Positions 11,500 to 26,700 of a stretch of DNA of 64,000 bases are shown in pieces. The notes under the pieces are model-generated. The model worked only from the letters and a program-made list of their open reading frames with translations, was not told the DNA's origin and made no database searches. Source of the DNA: Physcia stellaris (lineage: Eukaryota > Ascomycota > Lecanoromycetes > Caliciales > Physciaceae); the NCBI GenBank assembly GCA_018902385.1, contig JABSSW010000039.1, positions 310,001 to 374,000 on the forward strand, in the 5' to 3' direction. The translations under genes and the position numbers were made by a program. Every line of letters begins with the position of its first letter. Positions within the stretch are counted from its first letter, which is position 1.

Positions 11500-14138
11500 A
11501 TATCGTTCATTTTTTATTCGAAATTTTCGTTGACTATGACAAAATCAAAAAATTTATTGATTTGATTTTCGAACGAATCACGAAAATTTTTGCGCAAAAA
11601 TCAACAATGAAACACATCGTAAATATGCATGATTTCAAACAATTCGAATCGATATAAATTGTTTATACATTGTAATATTTTGTAGAAATTTAGTTTTTTG
11701 TCATCGAATTTGTCAAACGATTTGATCGTTTTGATGTTTCGTCGATCGAAAAAAACGAAATTTTTCTCGACGTATTTTACGATTTTTCGATGTTTGTTGA
11801 TTTGAATTGTTATACGTTTTTGAATCATTTTTGCATGATTTCGTACGTAATTGAAAATATTTTGCATCGTATCGATAATATTTTTTGTTTTGACGATTAA
11901 AAGTCGTTTTCTCGTTGTAATATACGAAATAAAATTTAATAAAAAATTCATACGAAAATGAAAATTTTTATTGATGAAAAATGAAAATAATTTTGTTGTT
12001 GCAAATATTGCGTTGTTGTTTGCAAATTCGATTATAAACAATCAAATATTTTAATCGTTTTGCATGTAATTGCAATATTGTCACAATTGTTTTTCGATAT
12101 TTTGATTGATTTTTTCGATTTGTTCATCGATTTTTGAATGAAAAACGATGAAAAATTTACATTTGATGTCGAAAATTCGACAAAATGTTTGTTAAACGAG
12201 CGATATGAATTGAAAATCTCGATCAAACGTTATCGAGAAAAATAACTCATGTGTACGAAATACGTAATTGATGAATATTTTGATCGTGATTTCAACATTG
12301 ATATTTTCGTCGTCGACGATACAAAACACGTAATGACGTTTTTTGTTAAATTTGTCAATTATCGTGCATATGACATTATGATCGTGAACGTCGAGCAATT
12401 CGATAATGAAATTCATTAATATGTCGATTCAACGTTGCAAAAATATAATCAAAAAATAAATAAATCGTTTTTGCGATTTTTGAAAATTTTTGTGCGTTGA
12501 CATTCATAACAATTACGTACGTATCGACGAATCGTTTTACGCATGTTGAATCAATAATAATCGCGACGTATAAAATTTTTCATGCGATTAAAATTTGAAT
12601 GTTTCGAAACAAAAAATTCATGAATTTTTTTGAAAAAATCAACGAATAAAAAAACATCGACGAACATTTAAAATCGATTTTCTCGATACAAAACGTCGTT
12701 TTTTTCAATGCAATTTCGTAAATCAATTTCATTCATTGAAATGAAATTTTGTTCGATGATTTTACGATAAATCGTGCAATCATCGTCAATTTTGTTGACA
12801 ACAAAAATTCGTTCATAAATAAATTCGTCAATTTTCATCGCGTGAATTTCGAGTCGTTTCGAAATAAACAATATTTGTTTTCGATATTGATGTCGTTCGT
12901 CAATATCGTTTTTTGATCGTGAGTCAAACATACGAATCAAAACATTTGTTTTAACGTTTTGAATTTCGAATTGAAATTGAATGACAATATTGAATTTCGA
13001 GAAAATTTCTGCTCAACGAATTTGACGAGAAATTAATTTCTTTGACGTCATGAAGATTTTCAGACTTTTGTGATCGATGAAAATTTTGATCGATTTTTCA
13101 ATGTTTTTAAATTCAAAACGTCAATGTTTTAAACAACGAATAATGATCAACAATTTTTTGTTATAAATTTCGTAATTGCATTCGATTGAAATCATGTTGC
13201 GATTATAAAAAATAACGAAATGCAAAAATTTTTCGTCGTCGTATTGAAATAGTATTTTCGCATTGACGTAATCAAAAAAAATCAATTTTTAAAATAATTT
13301 GTTTGATTCGATCGTAATGTCGTAATATGAAAATTTCAATCATCGTTTTTTTGAAAAGATTGAAAATCTTTTCGATTTCAACAATTCATTCGAAATTCAC
13401 GAGCTTTTTGATCATTCGAATGAAAATTCGATTTTTTTTCAAAAAATCACGAATGAATCGTTTGTAAAAATTGACGAAATTCACGAAAATTTGCATTTTT
13501 TTCAAATTTGTAAAACGTTTTCAATTGACAATGATTTTTATTTTTTTCGAATTTATGCGAAAATCATTCATCGATAATATGACGTTCAAAAATGTCATTT
13601 TCTTTTTGAAAAATTCGCATTTTTCAATATTCATTTGTAATTCGATTTTTTTGAATTTTTTCAACATTTTACGAACGTGAACGATGTGTTTCTTTTTGAA
13701 TTTATTGTAAATGAAAATATCATTTAAATAGATTTGACAAAAATCGTTCAAAAAATTGAACAACAAATCGTTTATGTAATATTGTCAACTCGCGAAATCG
13801 TTGATCAATTAAAAAAATAATATTCGATATTTGTACGATTTCATGAAAATAACGAATGTAATGAGTTTTTCATTTTTCTCATTCATTCGAAATTTGTTGA
13901 AAATCGATATAATATTCAGTTTGATCAAATATTTGCAATTTTGCATTCTAGTTAAAATTTCTTCGATCAAAGAAATGAAATATCGATTGCGTTTCGTGAT
14001 GTAATTAAATCGTCGATAATTCACACACAAACGTAATTGATCATTTGATTTAATTGCAAATAAAACGAACGAAACGTATGTTGTTTGATTGAATACAATG
14101 AAATTCTTTTGAAAATTATTTTTCAAATATTTTTTAAA
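11500..14138 (-). mobile_element. Element B, main pol segment (reverse transcriptase to integrase)
   Basis: Minus-strand remnants in gypsy order: the C-terminal part of reverse transcriptase about 13.5-14.14 kb (with a YLND-type active-site block near 13.73 kb), RNase H about 13.0-13.5 kb, integrase zinc-binding and core about 11.9-12.95 kb, and the integrase C-terminal region about 11.5-11.9 kb. The block matches element A's order and phrases (for example RLCVNYR against RLCVDYR). It is interrupted on the right by element C and on the left by element E, and broken many times by RIP-like change. Confidence 0.7.
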
Positions 14139-14449
14139 TGTAAAAAATTCAAAATTCAAAAATTTGCAGAAAGCGCGAATCGAATTTCGATTGTCGAAAT
14201 TTCAAATCAAACAAATTCGAAACATCAAATCGATTATACAATGAAACAAACAATTTCGTCATATTAATAAAATTAACGCAACAACGATTATCGCATCGAT
14301 ATTTGCGCATATGCGTTGAATGATGTGTACGTTGCATCAAACAAAACGTATATATAACAAACTCGATGAAAAATAGTTAATTTTGCAATTATTAATTTAA
14401 AAATAATATCGTTTTCTGTTATACATTTTTGATGCTCAAACTTTTTACA
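14139..14449 (+). repeat. 5' LTR of element C
   Basis: 311 bases, aligned without gaps to 20345-20655 at a constant offset of 6206. It differs from its partner by roughly 20 transitions and no indel. Confidence 0.9.
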
Positions 14450-17400
14450 TTTTAATAATTATCATAATTTACGATTAACATCATTCGTGTATAATTACAA
14501 TTAAATATATTTCAATGATTGCACGCGATATTTCATCAAATTCAAATACGAAATTTTTGTTCGAAAAATTTGAAACAAAAACGTTTATTGCACAATGAAA
14601 AATTTATACTCGTCAACAAATGATTTTAACACGTTAACGTTTTATACAGTCATCGTTTTTTGTTGCATTTGAAATTTCTCGTCGCAACGATAAATTTTAT
14701 CACATCAAAACAATTGAGCAAACATTTGCGTTTTACATCGAAAAATTCTACGTCGAATGAATATTTCATACTCGAATCATGAAAAATCAATTCAAAATCA
14801 ATCAATGCGATCGTTTCGCAAACGATTCGAATAATATTAAATTTGTGTACGTTGAAATTTTTTTGAAACGAGAAATCACTATTCACATGTTATGAAAAAT
14901 CGACGTCATTGCAAAATCAAATGAAAAACGCACTTGAATCGAATACAAAAAATTTTTGAAAATCAACGTACAAAAAATTTTCATCAAAATCGAAAATATT
15001 TACGATAAATATTTGAATTACAAGCAAATCAACAAACAATTTGTTATGAATTATGACGTCAATCGAATCGTTTTCATGATTCAATTTACGTCGAAATTGA
15101 AATTCAATAGTCACGAGAAATTTCAAAATTTTATAAAAGAATTGCTTTCGAAGCATAGACGTTTTCTCGTTAAAAAACGAGATATGCATACTAAAATTGA
15201 AATTTTTAATCGTCTCAAGAAAATCGAAAACGTTGATTATCAAAATAGTCAACATAACAAACAGAAAGTCATCGAAACTAACATCAACAATGATTTCAAC
15301 AAACGCAAAAGAGATGACGATAATTTCATCAACGAAAAAAACAATTCAACAAAAAGAACAAATTCAACAATAATGACAACGAAAATAGCAATGACAATGA
15401 AGAAAACGATAAAAAATTCAAATTCGATAATTTTAACAGAGATTCAGTCAAATTCAAACTGTATCGTTGAATCAAAATCGAATTCGTTGTCATAAAAAAA
15501 ATGAAAAATGTTTTGAATGTGATAAAAACGATCACGATATCAACGTTTGCATCAATAAAAAGAAATGCATTGTTTTTGCAAAATCTTTGTTCGAAATCGA
15601 AAAAACAAAAAATTAAACGATTTGACATTTTTCAGTCAAATTGACATAGTGAAAAATTCTCTAACGAGCAATAACAACGACGACGAATTTTTCTCGACGA
15701 ATTTTAACGATATCATTAACAAACGTCGTCGAAAAAAATTTCGCACGATTAAATGCGATAAAATCAAAATCAAAATCAATGACAATGAAATTTTTGCAAT
15801 CATGAATTTAAAAGCAGAAATTAATCTGATAAATAACGTTTTTGTTAAAAAGTTCAAACTAATTTTGTTCGACGTTTTTCTTTGTGAAATCATGATTTTC
15901 GACAGTAATCAATTCAAAATTTATAAAATCTATTTCGTACGATTAAAAATTTCGAACGAGAACGACGTGAGTCGTTTCTTCAACGAGAATTTTCTAAAAA
16001 TCGATTTACTTTGAGATATATCGTTAAATTTGTCATGATTTAAATTATCAAAAACAGAAATGAATTGAGCTGTCGATAAAATTCGATTTTGACAATTATC
16101 AACTCAAAATCTTTTTCTCATCATGAATCGTATCGAGAAAATCGAATCGAAAAAACTAATCAACGATGTAATTGACGAAAAGAATGAAATTTTCGTCATA
16201 TTCGTACGAGCATTTCATGACGAAAAGAATAATTTGAATGAAATACATATCGAGCGACGAGCTCAAATAGATTCAATTCTAATGAAAATAGAAAAAAAAT
16301 CAGATATCAAAATCATCATACTCGAAATTCTGAAGAAATTCGCAAAAATCTCGAATGAAAAAAAAATTTACGAATTGTCGATTCATGAATTTGACGATCA
16401 CGCAATAGATTTGAAATCGAACAAAAAATCTTTTTATGAATTTATCTATTCGTTATTTGAAAACGAGTTAACAGTATTGAAAATTTATTTGAACAAACAT
16501 TTGACGAACGATTTTATCAAATCGTTTATTTTCGCAATAGAGATTTCAATTCTCTTCGTCAAAAAAAAGAACGAAAATTTACGTTTGTGTGTGAATTACA
16601 AAGATTTAAATTTGTTAATCATTAAAAACAGATATTCTCTATCGTTGATCGATGAAAATTTAAATCGTTTGAACAAAGTTCGCATTTATACAAGTCTCGA
16701 TATAATCGCAGCATACAATAGATTTCGTATTAAAAAAAATGATGAGTGAAAAACGACGTTTCGAACGCGATATGAACATTTTGAATATATCGTTTTATTT
16801 TTTGATTTCATTAATGCATTTGCAACGTTTCAAAGTTTTGTCAACAAAATTTTGACAAAACGATTCGATTTTTGCGTCATAGTATATCTTGACGATATCG
16901 TCATTTATTTTATGAACAGAAAACAACATATCGAAAACGTCAAATGAGTTTTTCAACGTTTAAAAAAACATAAATTGTTCATCAATAACGACAAATGCAA
17001 ATGATTCATAAATAACATCGAGTTTTTGAATTTTGTCGTTTTTTCAAAGAATGTGCAAATGCAAAAAAACAAAATCGATGCGATACAAAATTGATCGACT
17101 TCGAAAAACGTGTTTGAAATTTTGAATTTTTTGAAATTGTGCAATTTCTACAAACGTTTCATCAAAAGTTTCAATAAATTGACATTATTTCTGATTTTCA
17201 TGTTAAAAAAATCAGCAAATTTTCATAAAAAGAAAATCAAACGAAAACGAATTGTCAATCGAAATCGAAATCGAAATAGAAAACGAATATCAAATAGTTT
17301 TTTGATTTTCGAAATTTTCGAAACGTTCAAACTTTTCAAACAAACGTTTTTGAAAGCATTCATTTTTCGACATTTCGATTCAATTAAACGAATTCGCGTG

Positions 17401-20344
17401 AAAATCGACGTTTCGAACAAAATTATAAAAAAAATTCTGTGTCAATGAGACGACGAAAAACATTGACATTCGATAATCTATTTCTCGAAAAAAATGATTT
17501 CGACGAAATGTCATTACGAAATTCATGACAAAAAACTATTGATCATTGTATTTGCTTTCAAACAATGACGTCATTATTTCGAAAAAATCAAAAAAAAAGT
17601 TTTCGTTTTGACGAATCATCGAAATTTTAATCGTTTCATGACAATAACGAAACTGTCATTTCGACAAATTCGATGAATTCAAAAATTATCACGTTACGAT
17701 TTCATTATCGATTATCGTTTTGATACAAAGAATTCTGCGAACGATTTGTTTCGACGATCAAATCATATGATAATCTTTGAGAAAAAAATCGAAAAAAATC
17801 GTCAAATTCTGAATCAATTGCGACGATTTTTTCAAACAAATTCGTTGAAGTTTCGAACTTGTATCGATGCGATTCAAACAACAATGCAAAAATCAAACTA
17901 TCAACACGATTCGTTTTCGAAATGTCAAAATGCTCAAGAAACGAAATCAGACGTGATCATCAATGAATGAAAAATCATAGTATTGAATAATGCAACAATT
18001 TTTCGATCGATCGATAAAATGATTGCGCGAAAACATATTCACGAAATCGAAACAACATACGACGAAAAAATTATCGAAAAGATTATTGAATTGATACAAT
18101 CATTGTTAAACAAAGATCTTTGCGTCGTACAAATGAGAAAGAAATTAACTATTTTTGATATATACAATGAACAATGACGAGACGAAAATGAAATGCTATG
18201 ACACGAGAAATGTTTGTATTTGTCATCAAATTTGAAAAAAAAAAACGTCATCAAATCGAATTATGACAATTTTTTGATCGAGCATTTTGACGTTGAACGC
18301 ATTTTAAAATTGATACAAAGAAAATATTATTGATCGAATTCAAAACGAAATGAGAAAAACATCGAGCAAAATCGTGACATGCGTGCACAAATCAAGAAAT
18401 ATTGCGAGACATGCGTCATTTGCAAAAGAAACAAAGTTTCTCGTCACAAATCATACGAAAAGCTATCGTCTTTTTCTATATCGAAATTCAAATGAATTGA
18501 TTTGACAATGCATTTCGTGACAAAGTTATTTAAAAACAAAATATGAAACGAGATTACACATGACTCGATACTCGTCGTGATGAATAAATTGACGAAAATG
18601 ATTCATTACATTTCAATCACGAAAACAGTGATCGCAAAAAATCTGACTGAAATTCTGATACGAGAAATAATAAGATTTCATGATTTTTCGTCGTCAATAA
18701 CAATTGATCGAAATTTCATTTTCACGTCAAAATATCACGATTCGTTGTGTTACGCATTCAAAATCAAATTCAAATTGTTCACGATATATCATTCGCAAAT
18801 CGATGATCAAACAAAACGACAAAATAACATCATGAAGCAATATTTTCGAACGTTCGTCAATTTCGAACAAAACAATTGAGTAAAATTATTGCTCATGACG
18901 AAATTCGTTTACAACAACAATAAACATGCGTTTATTCAAATATCATCATTCGAAATCATGCAAAAATACATTTCAAAAATGTCATTCGAAAATTTCATAA
19001 TTTCAAAATTAAATCAAAGTTTGTCAACGAACATGTCAAATATTTGACAAAATTGCTAAATGTATTTAAAATCAATCTAGTTCACGCACAGAAACAACAA
19101 ATCAAATACAAAAATGTTAAAACAAAAACGTCGATGAAATTCAAAATGAAAAATTACGTCAATTTCAACGTCAAAAATATTCGCACAAAACGTAATAAAA
19201 AACTCGAATGAAAATTTTTCGAATCATTCAAAATACTCGAAATCATAAAAAATTAAATTTATCGTATAAATATATCAAAACGCTGACGAATTCACAATGT
19301 TTTTCATGTGTCGTTTTTTGAAAAAGTCAAAACTAAACGAAAAAAGAGAGTTTCGCTAAAATTCATATATCAATTCAAAAATATTGATATTGAGAAAAAC
19401 GAAATTACAGAAAAAGTATACGACGTTGAGACAATTGAAAATAGTAAAATCTTCAAAGAAAATCAAATTTCGAAAAAATTATACAGCGAATCAAATCTTT
19501 ACTATCTCATTCGTTGAAAAAATTATGAAAAACGCATTTGAAAATCAATATCGATGATTAAACATTTGAGAAATTTGATACGGAAATTTCACACAAAGAA
19601 CTCGAAAAAAAACGATGTTAACAAATTGTCAAATCGACGTCGTATTCGACGTCAAATAAATGCAATCTTTTTGATGAAACAATTGATTAAACAACAGATT
19701 CATTCAAATCATTGATTTTGTGTTGTTTATTGTCAAAAATTTACGACGCATAAAGAACTGAATCGTGTCAAAAATATTTTTAGAAATTGTTGTTCGATTC
19801 AATTGAGCGTTAAATATCGTGAATGTAAATGTGAATAAAATGAAATGTAAAAAATCGAAAATTTCGAAATTTGATATATTCAATGCGATCGAAACTATGA
19901 CGTTTTTCGCGTTTAATTTTTTCTTTTCTCATCAACTCATCGATTCTAATATACGAAATGAGAAAATAGAAAGTGATAAAAAAATTCGAATTCAAAACTC
20001 ATTGTCATTCAATTAGTTGTCAGTCATCAAATCGAAAATTGTGAATTGTACGAAATTAAACTTTCGATATTGAAAGCAACAAACAAGAAAATTCATCAAA
20101 TCATGTTTTTTTTGAATCATTCAAGAAAATGTTTTCTCAAATTTTTAACGCAGACTGAATATGAATCGAGAAGAAAAATTTCGAATGCGAAAATCACGAT
20201 CATAATGATTTTTCAAATTTCAAAATTTTCAGATGCGAAAATCACGATTATAATGTTTTTTCAAATCGATACGAATATATCAAACATGTTTCAAACATAT
20301 AGTTTTGTTATTTCATGAAATTTCGATGTTTAAAAGAAAACGCG

Positions 20345-20655
20345 TGTAAAAAATTCAAAGTTTAAAAATTTGCAAAAAGCGCGAGTCGAATTTCGATTGT
20401 CGAGATTTCAAATCAAACAGATTCGAAATATCAAATCGATTATACAATGAGACAAACAATTTCGTCATATTAATAGAATCAACGCAACAACGATTATCGC
20501 ATCGATATTTACGCATATACGTTGAATGATGTGTACGTTGCATCAAACAAAACGTGTATATAACAAACTCGATGAAAAATAGTTAGTTTTGCAATTATTA
20601 GTCTAGAAATAATATCGTTTTCTGTTATACATTTCTGATGTTCAAGTTTTTTACA
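20345..20655 (+). repeat. 3' LTR of element C
   Basis: Gap-free partner of 14139-14449. A purine-rich stretch (AAAAGAAAACG) precedes it, as expected for a polypurine tract. Confidence 0.9.
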
Positions 20656-23600
20656 TTTGAATTTTTGAAATTTGAATTCGAACAGAAAATATATTCGACT
20701 TCGAAACAATGTATTGTTATCGTTTAAAAATTCGATTTTGTGATCGTAAATTCGATGCGACGACAATTCAATTGTTTTTTAAAAATCGAATATTTTTGAC
20801 AAATGTTTGAAATATTTCGATATTTTTTTCATTATACGTTCAAAAATCGATTTGATTTGTTCGTGTTTCAAAATCTTTTTGATCATGACGACAATTTTCA
20901 ACGATTCAAAATTTGTTCGCAATGTTTTGAATGCGAAATCGATTTAATTGATCGTAATAAAAAAACATTGCATTTTTTGTTTTCGATTTTTGAAATCGAC
21001 GAATAAATAAAAAAAAATCGTATCAATCATCGCGATATTTATCGAATCGTTTAAATTCAATTTCGAAAATGAAAAAATCTCGAATTGTTGTTTTTTGATT
21101 TTTCAACGTTTGTTGCGTTGTTTTTTTAAATTTTTTTTTTGACGAATGTCGTTTTCGTAATCGTTGTGATATCAATTTTTGAATGATTTCATTCAACGAC
21201 GAACGACTCGTCATTTTGATCGATTTTCGAATGAATAAAACAATTGAAACATTTTGAATCGAATACGTTTGATTCGTTTTGTACATAAAACGTTGAGAAA
21301 TTAGATTGCGAACGAAATAAAATCGTATATCGAAATTTTATTGCAACAATATGTTTCGCGTTATTTGTTTTCGATAAAAAAATATCGCGACGTTAACTAA
21401 ATACGTTTCATCGACGATTTGAATCAGAAATTTTCAAACGTCGAGTTTGCACTGTTTTGATGAATATATTGTCATAATGATTACATTTGAACGATTTGAA
21501 AATCAATTTATCGTAAATTATATTTAAAATAATTTCATATTTGTTCATTCACGATTTTTTTAAAATTATCGAATGATTGTTCAAATCAATGATAAACAAA
21601 AAAATTGTCAATTCGAAATGCAAATCAATTGTCAATTTGAAATAAATGACATGAATTATTGAAAAAATTTGACGATCGTCGAATTCGATAATAAATTTCG
21701 ATTTTAATAAAAATACGAAATTTATATTCAACATGTTGCATACAAATTGCGCAATTTTTTTATCAATGAAAACATAATCAATTGCATCAATGTTTATTAA
21801 AATTTTTAATTTATGTTTATTATCGTTGAATGACAACGTATAATTGATGACTAAAAATCGTTTGACAAAAAAATCAAACAATTCGTCATGATGAGTAAAG
21901 AAAATTTTTAAACATTTATCAATCGCGTCTTTGATGTAAATTATCAATTTTTCGAATCAAATTCGTTCGATTCGTTGATCATGTTCATGTAAAATATTTA
22001 CATTTTGTGTCAATGACGTTTTTGATATTTGTGAACGTTCGAACATTTTTTTTATACGTGATCGATTTCATCGCATGTAAAACATTTGTTCGTGACGATA
22101 AATTTGTTTGTCATCGAATCACGAATTTTGATTTCAACGTTGAAATGAAAATGAACGACAAATTTCACGAAAAGAATCGAAATAGCAAATTTCGTAAAAA
22201 ACATCGAAATCGAAACGACAAAAATGAATTTAAATTGAAACAATTCAAAACGTTGTTGACGTGTCGCGATTTTTTTTTTTTCGAAAATTCGATTGTCGAT
22301 TGTATATTTGTTGCAAAATGATTCGAATTTCATCGAACGTAATGAATTCACGTGAATATACATTCATCGTTTTTTTCAAATTTCAGAAAATTTTGTTCAT
22401 CAATTTTTCGATTTTGATGATTTCGCTATAATCGATTGAATTGTTAAAACGAAAAAAAATGAAATAAAAAAATTGAAAAAATTGAATATTCATGATCAAT
22501 GTTCGAAATTGAATACGCATATTGCGTTTGAAATCAAAATTTTCGAAAATGAAATTTAAAAATTTCAACATCATATGTCAATTTTTGAAATGATTCATGT
22601 CGATATCACGTATCGATTGTATATAATTATCGATATTATTTTTAATTTAATCAATTACAATAGTGATTGCGATCATGTTCGTGTCGTAATGATCGACGTT
22701 AATCGTCATTTTATTATACATTTTTGTTTTTCAAACACGTCAAATAAATTTCATTTCGTCGATGAATTTAAAAAAATTTGAATGAATTTTTGAACGTCGT
22801 TTGTTTTTATTGAAAAAACTAATTACGTTGATTTCGTCGTCGTTGTTTTTATCGTCGTCATTAAAATCTCGTGTACGATCGCGAATCGTGATTAGCAAAA
22901 CGTCATGATTTTTTTTAAAAAAAAATGTAATCGTGTTGTTTGATTAAAAATCGATCACGCGTTTGCTCGTAATTAATTTTCAATGTATTCATTTTTTTAC
23001 GAATTTCATCGAATTTAACGTTTGTATTGATCAATTCGTCACGATCGACGTTGACGATATTGTACAAATTTTGATATTGAGTCAAAATATTCAAATAATT
23101 GTCACGATCAATGCGTAATCGATCAAATTTTTTCAAAAAGTCGATAATTTTTTGATTGATTCATCATTTTAATTGATCGATAATGACGATGTTCAAAAAA
23201 TAAATGATTTCGTTATTTTTCATTTTTATGAATTCGATCGTTGAAACAAATCGACGACGTTTGAATTGTTCGACGAAATTCTCGTCGAAAAAATTGTCAT
23301 TGATTTTTTGTAATATACGATTCACATTGAAACGTAATGTTTTGAAACGTTGTTTCATCGAAATAGAAAATTCGAAAAAAATTGTTTCGTGATGATTTCG
23401 AGTCATAACTAGAAATGAAAAATTGAAAAATGATAAAAGAAAAAAAATTGATCGAGTCAATTTTTTTCTATCGTCGAGAATATCGTCGTTTGCGTGAAAA
23501 TTCGATTTGTTATTTCACGATTTTCGTCAAATGTCTCGTCAAAAAAATTTTTGATCGTTTGTTTGATCAACAAAGTTTTTCGTCGTTTGTTTCGTCAACA

Positions 23601-23700
23601 AAACTTGATCGATTTGAAATTTTATTTTTGAACGTTCGCGTATCACGACGAGCGATAAAATTGAAAATTTATTGTAATATCATGAGTCGTGTTTGAATAA
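20656..23700 (-). mobile_element. Element B, upstream segment (gag, protease, start of RT)
   Basis: Minus-strand remnants: gag about 22.05-23.46 kb, including a coiled-coil-like stretch near 22.9-23.1 kb, a zinc-knuckle remnant of the CX2CX4H type near 22.06-22.10 kb, protease about 21.6-21.95 kb, and the N-terminal edge of reverse transcriptase about 20.5-20.8 kb next to the element C insertion. The right end, with the expected 5' LTR, is not resolved and is placed by the start of element D integrase. Heavily decayed. Confidence 0.6.
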
Positions 23701-23799
23701 ACGTATTATTGATTAATTAAACGAAAACAATAAATTTGCAAAAACAAATAAATACAAAATGTTGAAATTGCAAACAATGTGCGACGTTAAATTTCAAAT

Positions 23800-26700
23800 C
23801 ACGTTAATTTTAACGTAAAATTAAAACATAATTCGTTGTTCGATCATATATTATATCAATTATCTATTTGTCAAATTTATTTGTCAAACATGTTCGTAAC
23901 AAAAATAATTTTTTAAAATGCGTTTCATTATCGTGATATATAATTTTTGAACATTCGAATACGTTCATCATTTTTTTTTCGAAAAACATGACAAAATTTT
24001 TAAAAATTGCGTTTGACATTGCGTCAACGAACAAAAATCGACACATGTAATCGACGTCAATTTGTATAAATTTCGTTTCATTTTTGACGATAGAATTGAT
24101 CGATTTCAAATAATTTGTTTCGACAAAGTCGAATGATTGAATGAAAACAATAAATAGAAATTTTTCAATCGATTTTAAAAAATTTAATATTTGACAATTC
24201 GAACATGAACGACAAAATTCAAAAATATCTTTAAATTTAATCGATCAATAATATTTTTCGATTGCTTTAATTTGTGTAATTTTTTTCGAAAAATGTTTAC
24301 ATACGTTGTGCAATAAAACAAAAATCTGAATTATTTTTTCGACATGAAAACAACGATTATAACGTTCGAATTTCTCGATGTACGTCAATTTTTTAAAATT
24401 TTTTAATTCAATTAAAAAAAATATTTTAATTTTTTTTTGACATTTTATAAATTGTTTCAAACAAAAAACTATTCGATTTAATAACATTTCGAATTTTGTA
24501 TTTCATTATGTTCGCATATCAAAAATCGTTTAATCATTTTTGTCAAATTATTTTTCAATTTTTTTTCGTGATAAAAAATATATTATCATTCGTCGTAATC
24601 GAATTTTTTGTTATTTTCGACAAATGATTCGTTAAAAAAAAAAATTATTCAACAAAAATTGTTCGTCATTTGTCGTAATTGAATCGTTTGTGATAAAAAA
24701 AATCATTATCGTAAATTCGAAATCGAAAAACGATAAAAATGAATAATTTATAATTTTTGACAAATCGTTTGTTATGATTAGTTTTTTTTTTTGAAACATG
24801 AATGATATTCAAATTGAATTTCGATAACGTTAATTGTCAACGAATTATTTTATTTGTTGTATTTTCGTTTTTCAAATATTTCGTTAATGTTGAATGATTC
24901 GTGTACAATTTGATCGAATATTGAAAATTTTGCATTAATCATTTGATTTTTGTCAAACATTTCACGATTATTAATGTTTCTTTTTCAATAATTTGATATT
25001 TGATTTGTAAAAAGTTGTATTAATAATTTAAAAATATTATTATTTGCATGTCGTTCAGAAATTTTTTACGATGAGCGATTTCAAACGAATGATTATCAAA
25101 TTGAAATAAAATTTCGTTTGTTTCAATTTTAAAAACGTCGATAACAAAATGTCATTGACGTGTATCATTTTCGTTTGAACATATAATTTTCATAATTGTT
25201 TTTTTAATTTTTTGAAACACTCGTTCATAATTGAAAATTCATAAAAATTTCTTTTTTTGTTTAACATTTTGTTTTTTGTTATTTCTCAAAATGATGATTG
25301 TTTTTTTCATTATAATCGTACGAAAAAAAAAAATCGATCGATATGTTCAAAAATGTATTTTTTAAAAAAAAATAACATGTACAAAAAACGTTTCAACTTC
25401 TCTTTACAAATAGACGAAAAATATTTTTTAAACATTTTTATTTTGTTTTTATTGAATCTAATGTTTTTAAAATTTCGTTTATGTTTTAGTAATTGTATTT
25501 TGAACGTGAAAAATTCGCATTTTTTGAAATTCAAAATAAATTTTGTTCATATTAGTTTTGAAAAATAATGAATATGTAAAAAATTAATCAATGTTTGTAA
25601 AATGTCGAATTTTTTTACGTTATTATTAATAAAATGATTAAATATTGAATGTTCAAAATTCACATTCGATAAAACAAATTTTAAATTCGATTTTGATATA
25701 TTGTTTGTAACAATATTTTTTAATTGAAAATATATTTCAAATTTTTTTGTTGTATTTTGTTTCATTTTAAAATAACAATAAAATTCAATGATTGTATTGA
25801 TGTCAAATTTGTACGCATAAAAAAAATGAACAAAAATCGTTCAAAAATCATTCGTCGCGTTCGTTTTAAATAGATATTTGACGAAAAATTGTGTTAAATT
25901 TTTAAAAATTGATTCGATTTTACGCATTGATTGATTCGTTTTGATAATGATTTCGTTTAAATTACAAAAAACATGCATCATTTTCAATTTTTCAATTGAT
26001 TTTCGAGAAAATCGTGTTTTTGAAAATCAAAAAAAATTGCATTTCATGATGATTTCAATTTCTTTTAACAATGAAATATTTTTTTTGTCATTTCATTTCT
26101 TTTGTTGTATGAAAAACAAATTTAATTATTCGCGAAATGATATGTTGATACGTTGAAATTTTGTGTTCAATTAAATTCGTAAAAAACATATTTTTAATAT
26201 TCGTAACAAAAACGTTTTTTAAATTTTTAATAAACAATGTATTTTATGCTTTTTTTGATTCGTAACGATTAAATTTTTCATCAAATTTGAAAAAGTTTTC
26301 AGTCATAAATTGAATTTCTTTGAAATTTTTATTAATAATTTTTTTCGAAATTCGATTGATTTTTTGTTAATAGAAAAATTCATTTTTTTTTTAAAAATTT
26401 TCTTTTCATCATGTATTTGCATCGAGATTTTTTAATGAATATTTACGATAAAAAAATTAAAAACGAAAATTTTCTTTTCAAACGATAATTTTGTTGATCA
26501 TTTTTGATAGTTTTCAATCATTTGTATTTGCGTTTTTTGAAATTTAATTTTCGTCGCATTTTTAATCGAATTTTTCATTTTATGTTCGAATTTTTGTCGA
26601 CAAACGATTTTTTCGTTTTCGTCATGTTCAATTTTCATTCATATCGTAAACAAATAATTTATGATAAAAAATTTGTAAAACATTTTTTTGTTTCGTCATT

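Larger units (their letters stand above)
14139..20655 (+). mobile_element. Element C: Ty3/gypsy LTR retrotransposon, full-length but decayed
   Basis: 311-base LTRs at 14139-14449 and 20345-20655 with inverted ends TGTAAAAAA / TTTTTTACA (the left copy ends CTTTTTACA). Flanks TTTAAA (14133-14138) and TTTGAA (20656-20661) look like a 6-base target duplication differing by one transition. Parts on the plus strand: gag about 14.95-15.5 kb, zinc knuckle about 15.5-15.56 kb, protease about 15.7-16.0 kb, reverse transcriptase about 16.4-17.1 kb (an intact YLDD active-site block near 16.88 kb), RNase H about 17.3-17.7 kb, integrase about 18.0-18.9 kb and a chromodomain-like tail about 19.3-19.5 kb. 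Structurally complete, broken many times. It sits inside the reverse transcriptase region of element B. Confidence 0.88.
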